Notes under the pieces: generated by a model | Told to the model about the DNA's origin: nothing | The model's input: the letters and a program-made list of their open reading frames with translations, nothing else | Databases searched by the model: none | Assembly (NCBI GenBank): GCA_029253805.1 | Contig: JAQWYU010000152.1 | Span: 1-6,378, forward strand | Origin: Flavobacteriaceae bacterium | GTDB lineage: Bacteria > Bacteroidota > Bacteroidia > Flavobacteriales > Flavobacteriaceae | DNA: 6,378 bases | Direction of reading: 5' to 3' | Translations under genes and position numbers: made by a program | Part shown: positions 1-5,943 of the stretch, one piece after another | Numbering within the stretch: the first letter of the stretch is position 1 | Layout of the letters: every line of letters begins with the position of its first letter

Positions 1-104
1 CTTTTTCCGACGTCATTGAATTGTTTAATCAATACGATAGCCCATATCACAACACACAGTGACACGAATACAGAAAATATCAAGACTATATTATTAGCGG
101 TCAA
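1..104 (-). CDS. Possible tiny membrane protein, 5' part only (TTG start)
   Basis: A reading frame with no stop runs off the left edge and encodes about 34 visible residues. From a TTG codon at 104-102 it would read MTANNIVLIF, followed by a strongly hydrophobic stretch (SVFVSLCVVIWAIVLI) and then a polar tail KQFNDVGK. This looks like a single membrane helix with a cytoplasmic end. No ATG lies between the preceding in-frame stop and this helix, so TTG is the best start and a GTG inside the helix is less likely. The frame would overlap the end of the upstream small membrane gene by 11 bases, the kind of overlap seen in translationally coupled pairs. The family is not recognised. Because the frame is short, incomplete and lacks an ATG, the call rests only on the hydrophobic pattern and the overlap. 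Confidence 0.33.
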   Translation of the reverse strand, partial: MTANNIVLIFSVFVSLCVVIWAIVLIKQFNDVGK

Positions 105-279
105 TTCGAATGAGTTTAAAAAATATCATTAGACCTATGAGCATCGGAGCCCAGATCCCAACAAAAATACCATGTAACTGATCTCCAGAAAAAAATAAAT
201 ATTCAGAAACAGCTATGATTGATGCACATAAACAGAGCAACAGAATGTTAGTTGCACCAAGCTTTTTAATTAAATTCAT
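94..279 (-). CDS. Small two-helix membrane protein of unknown function, 61 aa
   Basis: The protein begins MNLIKKLG and has two hydrophobic segments, at about residues 10-30 and 36-55, joined by a short polar turn (SGDQLHG). It ends in a basic tail (KLIRIDR), so it should sit in the inner membrane as a hairpin with both ends in the cytoplasm. The second helix reads GIFVGIWAPMLIGLMIFF. I recall similar short proteins of about 60 residues in flavobacteria, none with a known function. The frame also opens at an ATG at 339-337, which has an AGGA six bases upstream. I prefer the ATG at 279 because it fits the usual size, follows an A-rich leader (AAATAAAAAAT) and avoids an AT-driven N-terminal extension. 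A second tiny membrane frame overlaps its 3' end, so the two may form a pair. The function cannot be inferred. Confidence 0.6.
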   Translation of the reverse strand: MNLIKKLGATNILLLCLCASIIAVSEYLFFSGDQLHGIFVGIWAPMLIGLMIFFKLIRIDR

Positions 280-567
280 ATTTTTTATTTCAAAACATAA
301 ATTTATAAAAAAAATATTATTTAATCTTAAAAATTTCATTAAATATCCTGTTTTTTTCTTCTAAAGTTTATATGATATTAAACATTATTAAGACAACTTT
401 TGAAATAAAAACCCTGCTTTAATTTCCGATCCTACAACTATAATTAATTTAACATATTAAAATAATAACAGCTTTTACAAGTTAAAAAATTATTAATGCA
501 ATAAATATTGCATTTACAATAGATAAAATGAGAGAATGATATTTATTATATTCGTAAAAAAACAATA
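280..567. other. AT-rich divergent intergenic region
   Basis: This 288-base gap lies between the leftward small membrane gene and the rightward HAD gene, so it should hold both promoters. I see no RNA gene and no convincing protein frame. On the plus strand, TATATTCG at 547-554 is one base off the Bacteroidota -7 element TAnnTTTG, but no TTG lies at a suitable distance upstream. On the minus strand, TATGTTTT (plus 292-299) is also one base off, again without a -33 partner. The clearest structure is the palindrome at 495-514, listed separately. Confidence 0.6.
495..514. repeat. Perfect palindrome, 9-bp arms, possible operator
   Basis: The left arm AATGCAATA (495-503) and right arm TATTGCATT (506-514) are exact reverse complements separated by AA. 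The site ends 53 bases before the start codon of the HAD gene and is the longest perfect inverted repeat I found in the gap. Its short two-base centre suits a dimeric protein binding site on DNA better than an RNA hairpin, which would need a larger loop. No regulator is encoded nearby, and no factor can be named. Confidence 0.4.
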
Positions 568-1227
568 ATGCTAAAAGCTGTACTTTTTGACATGGATGGT
601 GTAATTGTGGATACTGAACCCTTACACCACAAAGCATACCAAATGATGTTTAAGGATTTTAATTTAAAAGTGTCAGAATCGATGTATTGTGGATTTACAG
701 GTCAATCTACACGAAGTATATGTGAGTTTTTGTGTCGTCATTATATGCTAGAAACTAAACCAATTGATTTAGAAATAACTAAACGTGACCATTTCACAAG
801 GTTGTTTTTTGAAGATCCTGACCTTCACTTAATCGATGGCGTCGAAGAACTTATCAAAAATTACTACAATAATGGACTCACGCTAATAGTAGCATCTTCA
901 GCATCTATGTTTACTATAAACAATGTAATGAAACGTTTTAGATTAGATACTTATTTCAAAGACAAACTAAGCGGTGCCGATCTTAAGGCTTCAAAACCAC
1001 ATCCTGAAATATTTGCAAATGCCGCCATTGCAGCAGGAGTATCCAACAGAGAATGCTTTGTGATTGAAGATTCTACTAATGGAATTATCGCGGCAAAAAG
1101 AGGTGACTTTTTTTGTATAGCCTACAAAAGTATAAATTCGAAAGATCAGGATTATTCAAAAGCAGATATGCTGATCTCTGATTATAATGCTATTAAATAT
1201 GATAAAATAAAGGATCTATTTAACTAG
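568..1227 (+). CDS. HAD-superfamily hydrolase, beta-phosphoglucomutase-like
   Basis: This is a 219-residue cytoplasmic phosphatase or phosphomutase of HAD subfamily IA. All four HAD motifs are present: FDMDGV with nucleophile D8 and acid/base D10, motif II Ser110 in VASS, Lys143 in SKPHPEIF, and Mg2+ ligands E167-D168 in VIEDSTNGIIAAK. Residues from about 16 to 85 form the helical cap inserted after motif I. T16 and H20 match positions used by true beta-phosphoglucomutase. The cap loop reads TGQSTR, where the Lactococcus enzyme, aligned from memory, has KGVSR, so the substrate-binding Lys is missing. A general sugar-phosphate or similar phosphatase is therefore at least as likely as a mutase. 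The usual AAKxAG after motif IV is AAKRGD here. Length is normal. The start is the only ATG placed right before the first strand, with an A-rich leader. The stop lies inside the end of the convergent ccsBA gene. Confidence 0.88.
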   Translation: MLKAVLFDMDGVIVDTEPLHHKAYQMMFKDFNLKVSESMYCGFTGQSTRSICEFLCRHYMLETKPIDLEITKRDHFTRLFFEDPDLHLIDGVEELIKNYYNNGLTLIVASSASMFTINNVMKRFRLDTYFKDKLSGADLKASKPHPEIFANAAIAAGVSNRECFVIEDSTNGIIAAKRGDFFCIAYKSINSKDQDYSKADMLISDYNAIKYDKIKDLFN

Positions 1228-1236
1228 ATTTATTTT
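1204..1236. terminator. Weak AT-rich inverted repeat across both convergent stops
   Basis: AAAATAA (1204-1210) pairs with TTATTTT (1230-1236) and ATCTA (1214-1218) with TAGAT (1225-1229), leaving a three-base bulge (1211-1213) and a six-base loop. The stop codons of both converging genes lie within or next to the loop. The stem is mostly A-T and so weak, but it is flanked by T-runs on each strand and could end transcription in both directions. In such AT-rich DNA it may also be chance. Confidence 0.3.
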
Positions 1237-4200
1237 GAAAATATTTTTTATGTTTTCGATATGCTAAAATGGATATAAAAGTTAATGAAATTAGGAAAGC
1301 TGCAATGTAATTTGCACTTATTTGTTGATCATCTTTTGCGTATGAATGCAAGCCTGCTAGATAAAAATTTACTCCGAAGTACGTCATCATTATACTACCA
1401 AATGCTAACACAGAAGCCACACTAAAACCAAATCGACTTCGAAGTCCAGGAATGAGACGCATATGAATTACAAACGCGTAAATCATTATACTTATCAATG
1501 CCCATGTTTCTTTAGGATCCCATCCCCAATAACGACCCCAGCTTTCATTAGCCCACATACCGCCTAAAAAATTTCCAATTGTAAGCATCACCAAGCCAAC
1601 GGTTAAAGCCATTTCATTTATGATGGTGAGCTCTTTTATATTGAGTGCCATCTTTTCCTTATTATTAGTGGTAGTTAAAATCATTAATAGGAGTGTAATT
1701 AGCCCTAATATCATTCCGAGCGTAAGGGGACCATAGCTACCAACAATTATGGCCACGTGAATCATTAACCAATAACTATTTAAAACCGGTTGTAGGTTGC
1801 CAATTGATGGATCCATCCAATTCCAGTGAGCGATCATCAATATCATAGCGGTCACAAAAGCAGTTGAAGCAAAGGTTAAATCACTTTTCTTTCCTAGCAT
1901 CACACCAAAAGCCATGGTTGCCCAAGCTACGTAAATCATTGACTCATATGCATCACTCCAAGGAGCATGACCTGATATATACCAACGAATTATTAAACCT
2001 ATAGTGTGAAGACCAAAACAAACCCAAATTAAATACTTAAATATTTGTATAGAAAAATATAAAGTTTTGCTGCGATCTTTAAAAATTTGAACAATAAGTA
2101 ACAGAAACATCAAGCTACTTGCATACATATAATATTCAAATAATTTCTTGAAAATATCATAGCGATTATACAAAATTTCAGCATCTATTTTATTTATTTT
2201 TCCTGTAATTTTTTCAACTGCAATATTCAATAACCGAGGTATCGGTCGCTTAGAATTAGTAAGTTTTAGTGGCTCATACATTGGTTCTACTACATTTTTA
2301 CCATACTTTATTTGAGTTGCTTTAATAGCTTCTAATAGTTGTTGACTCTTTGAGAAATCCGTATTTAGAGCTTTATCGTTTTGAAGAGTAGCCATGTAAG
2401 CGATAAAACCAGTTTTGATGAAATTTCCGTAAAGCGAATCTTTCAATACATAACCACCTTCTCTAAATCCCTTTGAGGAAACCCAGGTATTATTTTCGTC
2501 ATCTGGAAGTGGATATAAACGCAAAGTACTTCCTTCTAAGGTGTTAAACAATAAACTAACTCGCTGGTCTGTTTCTTTAAAAATCTTTTGTATTGCAGTG
2601 GGTACTTGAGCACTGTAAGCGTCCTCTAGGAATGGACCAAGCTTATAATCTAAATTTGGACTTAAAAAATCAATTAGGGCAGCGTATTTAGCAGTTTTAT
2701 TAAGCCCCAATATTGATCGAATTGTATCGGCTTTTTTAGCTTTTAAAAAAATCAAAGGAACGTTGTACCACAATTGTGGACTTTCTTGCATAGACAAAAA
2801 CACTTGGTTAGCATCAAAACCCTTATAATTATCTTTTTTACTTAATTTGCGTAACAGTTCAGAAGCATATGTATTTATCGGCTTCATTCTACCATCCGTA
2901 TCTTGGACCACTAAATAACCAAATCGATCGGCTTGTTCTGCTGGAGTGATATTGATAGTTAAAATCGAATCTAACTGTGTTTGTGAGGGCCGAATATTAA
3001 CATGATCAGAACTATGTTGAGATTGTGTAAATCCGTTAAAAGAGAACAAAAAGAAAGCTAATAAAGCAAAATTAGATTTCTTTTTCTTGATTTTGTCGAG
3101 TTGACGTCGTAAAAACTCCATCCGTGCATGTTTTGACAATAATATTGCCATTAATCCAAAATATAAAAGATAATATCCAAGGTATGTAAACCAAGTTCCC
3201 CAATAATCATGATTTACAGATAATATCGTACCTTTTTCATCGGGATCAAATGAAGATTGGAAAAACTTATAACCACGGTGATTCAATATATTATTCATGT
3301 AAATGTGGAAGTCAAAATCACCTTTTTCAGTATCAAATACACTTACTTTACTTTCAAACGAAGCATAACTCTTTTCAGTTCCTGGATAACGCTCTGCTAT
3401 AAAATCATTTAGTTTAACTTCAAAAGGGAGTTCTAAAAGTTTTGACCCATATTTAAAGGCAAAATCTAAACCACCTACTTCAATTTGTTTAAACGGGTTA
3501 TTAGCACCCTTACCGCCAAGCAACTTAACAATTTCAGTCTCTCCGTTAGCTGTTACCTTTAAGGCGATTCCATCTTCGTCACCTTTTAATAATTTTGATT
3601 TTTTAACGACATCAAATTTGCCTTTAATTACTGGTTTTGGAAATACAATAGCTTGATTCCCTATGATATATCGAGATCTCAAAACCAGATTCTGTATACT
3701 GTCTTTGACTAAACGGCCTTGAAAGCCTGTTGCCATTGTCATATATTCACCTTCGTAAGGTGACTGTATAGTCAAAGCGTTTTCGGAATAAGTAATGTTG
3801 ACAGCTCCTTCTGTCGGTTTATTAAGCGCATACAATACGTTGTGTATACTACTAACCTGCCCCAGTTTAAGGAAGTGATTGTGCGGTGATCCATCACTAG
3901 CTTCGACAAGCTTCAAATAGTAATCTCCAGATTCAAAAGGAATAATATCCTCTTCAGCACCTTCAATAAAATCAACTAAATCTACAGAAATTACAGATTT
4001 ATTATAAGTGGTTTTAAATGAATGTTTATTTGAAAGTCTTGGAGAAAAATCTACTTCATGCTCTTCAATGCGGCGTACAAGTTGTCCATTTATTTTAAAA
4101 TCTCCATCAATGTAAGTCGTCAAATAAGTTTTCTCTGACAAAAAGGTATTTTCTGTAGATCCTTCTCGAATCGACATCATCCCTTCAAAACCGTAGTTAC

Positions 4201-4498
4201 GAGTGATAAATGCACCTATAAGAATGAATATAAAAGAAAGATGAAGGGTTAGCGTTGCCCACTTTTCTTTCCTTAACAACCTATATCTAAAAATATTTCC
4301 AATAAAATTAATAACAAACACACACATGATGGCTTCAAACCACTTAGCGTTATAAATAAGTGTTCTGGAATATGGAGTCGGAGATGTGCTTTGTCCCACA
4401 TCCATAAACGTTCCAACTGCCATTGCAATTGCAAAAACAATAAAAAGAGTCCCTGTTAAACGTGTTGAGAACAGAAGATTGATTAATTTTTTTAACAT
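1220..4498 (-). CDS. ccsBA: CcsBA (ResB-ResC fusion) cytochrome c synthase, 1092 aa
   Basis: This inner-membrane protein exports heme and ligates it to CXXCH motifs of periplasmic apocytochromes c (System II). The ResB/CcsB half spans about residues 1-460, with helices near 12-31, 54-72 and 80-99, a large periplasmic domain (100-434) and a helix at 435-455. Residues 471-495 resemble a signal peptide or another helix, followed by an unassigned periplasmic region to about 786. The CcsA/ResC half has roughly nine to ten helices from 789 on, the GHAPWSDAYES motif at 843-853, and the tryptophan-rich WWD heme motif at 982-1000 (W982, W987, W991, W993, D994, W999). H86, H914, H1012 and H1051 match the four heme-ligand histidines of CcsBA in position and spacing. 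The only cysteines, C59 and C827, lie in helices, so no thioredoxin domain is fused. The ATG at 4498 immediately precedes the first conserved helix. Confidence 0.95.
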   Translation of the reverse strand: MLKKLINLLFSTRLTGTLFIVFAIAMAVGTFMDVGQSTSPTPYSRTLIYNAKWFEAIMCVFVINFIGNIFRYRLLRKEKWATLTLHLSFIFILIGAFITRNYGFEGMMSIREGSTENTFLSEKTYLTTYIDGDFKINGQLVRRIEEHEVDFSPRLSNKHSFKTTYNKSVISVDLVDFIEGAEEDIIPFESGDYYLKLVEASDGSPHNHFLKLGQVSSIHNVLYALNKPTEGAVNITYSENALTIQSPYEGEYMTMATGFQGRLVKDSIQNLVLRSRYIIGNQAIVFPKPVIKGKFDVVKKSKLLKGDEDGIALKVTANGETEIVKLLGGKGANNPFKQIEVGGLDFAFKYGSKLLELPFEVKLNDFIAERYPGTEKSYASFESKVSVFDTEKGDFDFHIYMNNILNHRGYKFFQSSFDPDEKGTILSVNHDYWGTWFTYLGYYLLYFGLMAILLSKHARMEFLRRQLDKIKKKKSNFALLAFFLFSFNGFTQSQHSSDHVNIRPSQTQLDSILTINITPAEQADRFGYLVVQDTDGRMKPINTYASELLRKLSKKDNYKGFDANQVFLSMQESPQLWYNVPLIFLKAKKADTIRSILGLNKTAKYAALIDFLSPNLDYKLGPFLEDAYSAQVPTAIQKIFKETDQRVSLLFNTLEGSTLRLYPLPDDENNTWVSSKGFREGGYVLKDSLYGNFIKTGFIAYMATLQNDKALNTDFSKSQQLLEAIKATQIKYGKNVVEPMYEPLKLTNSKRPIPRLLNIAVEKITGKINKIDAEILYNRYDIFKKLFEYYMYASSLMFLLLIVQIFKDRSKTLYFSIQIFKYLIWVCFGLHTIGLIIRWYISGHAPWSDAYESMIYVAWATMAFGVMLGKKSDLTFASTAFVTAMILMIAHWNWMDPSIGNLQPVLNSYWLMIHVAIIVGSYGPLTLGMILGLITLLLMILTTTNNKEKMALNIKELTIINEMALTVGLVMLTIGNFLGGMWANESWGRYWGWDPKETWALISIMIYAFVIHMRLIPGLRSRFGFSVASVLAFGSIMMTYFGVNFYLAGLHSYAKDDQQISANYIAAFLISLTFISILAYRKHKKYFQNKSS

Positions 4499-4521
4499 CT
4501 TAAAATAGTCTCGTTTAATTG

Positions 4522-4537
4522 AAGTACAAATGTACTT
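4522..4537. repeat. Palindrome over the ccsBA -7 element
   Basis: AAGTACA (4522-4528) and TGTACTT (4531-4537) are exact reverse complements around a central AA. The minus-strand -7 element TACATTTG lies within this 16-bp site. A dimeric regulator bound here would block or reposition RNA polymerase at ccsBA. Part of the symmetry follows from an extended promoter sequence (GTACATTTGTAC), so it may reflect promoter sequence alone. Confidence 0.4.
4527..4534 (-). promoter_or_regulatory. Bacteroidota -7 promoter element for ccsBA
   Basis: Read on the minus strand, TACATTTG is an exact match to the Bacteroidota sigma-factor -7 consensus TAnnTTTG. It sits 28 bases before the ccsBA start codon, which predicts a leader of about 20 bases. 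The expected -33 TTG is weak: nineteen bases upstream the sequence is TGG (within AATGGC). The match and its position make it the most likely ccsBA promoter. Confidence 0.55.
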
Positions 4538-4566
4538 ATTATAATAGGAAAAGCCATTTAAGTCAA
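4538..4566 (-). promoter_or_regulatory. Sigma70-like TTGACT-17-TATAAT match upstream of ccsBA
   Basis: On the minus strand TTGACT (plus 4561-4566) and TATAAT (plus 4538-4543) are separated by exactly 17 bases. This is almost the textbook E. coli sigma70 promoter. Primary sigma factors of Bacteroidota normally prefer TAnnTTTG instead, and such an element lies three bases downstream. It may be chance in AT-rich DNA or an overlapping second promoter. Confidence 0.3.
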
Positions 4567-4624
4567 TTGGTTTTAACAGATATTTAAATAAAATAAAGGC
4601 ATTGATCTAGTTAAACTTTTTAAA

Positions 4625-4641
4625 AGACAGATTACTTGTCT
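4625..4641 (+). promoter_or_regulatory. Short inverted repeat just upstream of the DUF2520 gene
   Basis: AGACA (4625-4629) pairs with TGTCT (4637-4641) around a seven-base loop, with flanking A and T runs that could extend the stem past a one-base bulge. It ends 11 bases before the start codon. An overlapping CTTTT-T-AAAAG palindrome lies at 4616-4626. If transcribed, the repeat could form a small leader hairpin near the ribosome site. I found no clear -33/-7 pair for this gene, so whether the repeat lies in the RNA is unknown. Confidence 0.22.
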
Positions 4642-4652
4642 ATTTTAGCAAA

Positions 4653-5423
4653 ATGATATCAGTTGTTGTTTTAGGGGCAGGAAATGTTGGGTCTCATTTA
4701 GTGAAAACCCTGCAGCGTGCAAAAAATATAAATTTAGTTCAATGGTACAGTCGAGACAAAAATTCAATTAAATCTGGTCCAAAAGACATTGAACTGTGTC
4801 ACAACCTAAATAATATTAAAAATGCTGATATTTATATAATTGCCGTAACTGATAAAGCAATTGAAGCCCTTTCAAAAAAATTACCTTTTGAAAATCGATT
4901 AGTAGTTCATACATCTGGAAACATCCCTCTAAAAAAAATAGATATAAAGCACAAAAGAGGTGTTTTTTATCCTCTTCAAACCTTTTCTAAGACATCTGAT
5001 TTGGAGTTTTCAGAAGTTCCTTTTTGCATAGAAACAATGAGAAAAGAAGATTCTAATCAACTTATAACACTAGCTAACTACATGGGTAGTCCATCATATA
5101 TGATTAATACAGAGCAACGGCAGGCATTACACTTATCAGCCGTGTTTGTCAATAACTTTTCAAATCAGTTGTATCGTATTGCTCACGAACTTAGTGATCA
5201 CAAAAGTGTTAACTTTGATATATTAAAACCATTAATTTTAGAAACTGCAAAAAAAGTACAATTTACTTCTCCATACAATGCTCAAACAGGACCAGCCAAA
5301 CGAAATGACCAAGGGACCATTAATTACCATTTAAGAACTTTAGAAAGCCATCCCGACTTTCAAGAAATATATAAACAACTTACAAATTCAATAAAAATAA
5401 CTCATGGACTCAAAAAGCTATAA
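4653..5423 (+). CDS. Rossmann-like and DUF2520 domain protein, 256 aa
   Basis: This is a predicted cytoplasmic NAD(P)-type dehydrogenase-fold protein, related in architecture to pyrroline-5-carboxylate and ketopantoate reductases. The N-terminal Rossmann domain (about 1-115) opens with a strand and the dinucleotide loop GAGNVG (8-13), followed by IIAVTDKAI (62-70), VHTSGN (85-90) and YPLQTFS (106-112), all typical of this family. The all-helical DUF2520 domain (about 125-250) carries H160 in HLSAVFVNNFSNQLY and the family signature QTGPAKRND (211-219). The reaction is not established for the family, so only oxidoreductase-like is justified. The ATG at 4653 begins directly at the first beta strand, so no other start is plausible. 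The 3' end overlaps the kdsC-like gene by 20 bases, which indicates one transcript and probable translational coupling. Confidence 0.88.
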   Translation: MISVVVLGAGNVGSHLVKTLQRAKNINLVQWYSRDKNSIKSGPKDIELCHNLNNIKNADIYIIAVTDKAIEALSKKLPFENRLVVHTSGNIPLKKIDIKHKRGVFYPLQTFSKTSDLEFSEVPFCIETMRKEDSNQLITLANYMGSPSYMINTEQRQALHLSAVFVNNFSNQLYRIAHELSDHKSVNFDILKPLILETAKKVQFTSPYNAQTGPAKRNDQGTINYHLRTLESHPDFQEIYKQLTNSIKITHGLKKL

Positions 5424-5934
5424 AGAATATCTAAATGACATCAATACATTTATTTTTGATGTTGACGGTGTATTAACCGACAGTTCAGTATTAGTTACTA
5501 GCGGTGGTGAAATGCTAAGAAAAATGAGTACTAGAGACGGTTATGCATTAAAAACAGCAGTTGATGCTGGTTTTTTAATTTGTATAATTTCAGGTGGGAA
5601 AAATGAAGGAGTCAGAAAACGGCTTGAAGGATTGGGAGTCCAAGAAATTAGTTTGGGAGCACATGATAAAGTTGTTAATTTAAATAGCCTGATTGAAAAG
5701 CACCAGCTCAAACTTGAAAATATTGTATATATGGGAGACGATCTGCCAGACATACCCCCTATGAAACTTATTGGCCTCCCCACCTGCCCTCAGGACGCTG
5801 TTCCAGAAGTTAAAGCTGTATCTAAATACATTTCTCACAAAAATGGAGGCCATGGATCTGTACGTGATATAATAGAACAAGTCTTAAAAGTACAAGGCCA
5901 CTGGATGAAAGTATTTGATGCACAATATGATTAA
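5404..5934 (+). CDS. kdsC: KdsC-type HAD phosphatase (KDO-8-P or KDN-9-P)
   Basis: This 176-residue HAD phosphatase belongs to the capless C0 KdsC group, whose members act as tetramers. KdsC releases phosphate from 3-deoxy-D-manno-octulosonate 8-phosphate to give KDO for the lipopolysaccharide inner core. Visible motifs are FDVDGVLTD with D19 and D21, motif II S63 in IISGG, K89 in AHDK, and Mg2+-site D112-D113 in MGDDLPD. The C-terminal tail GGHGSVRD (148-155) is the segment that closes over a neighbouring active site in this family. Position 65 is Gly where E. coli KdsC has Arg (ITGR). A related Bacteroides enzyme of this type acts on KDN 9-phosphate, so the exact sugar acid is open. The ATG at 5404 lies inside the DUF2520 gene, has an A-rich leader and gives the N-terminus I recall from flavobacterial relatives (SYKEYLNDI). 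Maf follows after nine bases. Confidence 0.9.
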   Translation: MDSKSYKEYLNDINTFIFDVDGVLTDSSVLVTSGGEMLRKMSTRDGYALKTAVDAGFLICIISGGKNEGVRKRLEGLGVQEISLGAHDKVVNLNSLIEKHQLKLENIVYMGDDLPDIPPMKLIGLPTCPQDAVPEVKAVSKYISHKNGGHGSVRDIIEQVLKVQGHWMKVFDAQYD

Positions 5935-5943
5935 ACCATATAT

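Noticed and set aside
280..339. N-terminal extension of the small membrane protein from an ATG at 339, with AGGA six bases upstream.
   Set aside because: The added 20 residues are AT-driven (Phe, Asn, Ile, Leu, Lys rich), make the protein longer than the relatives I recall, and Shine-Dalgarno sites carry little weight in this phylum. Kept only as an alternative start.
398..427. Possible plus-strand promoter TTTTG and TAATTTCC with a 17-base gap.
   Set aside because: The -7 part ends CC instead of TG, and it would give a leader of over 130 bases; support is too weak to list.
443..466. Imperfect inverted repeat ATTAATTTAA / TTAAAATAAT with a CATA loop.
   Set aside because: It is all A-T in the arms with a mismatch, so it is expected by chance in this composition.
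3014..3088. Frameshift or gene boundary between separate resB and resC genes.
   Set aside because: The frame is continuous through the junction with no stop and no change in coding character; it is one fused gene, although the internal signal-like segment is worth noting.
5541..5783. Open frame of about 80 codons on the minus strand.
   Set aside because: It lies wholly inside the well-supported kdsC-like gene on the other strand, and its translation has no recognisable domain.
5680..5880. Second minus-strand open frame of about 66 codons.
   Set aside because: It is also antisense to the kdsC-like gene, overlaps the previous shadow frame and has no supporting start context.
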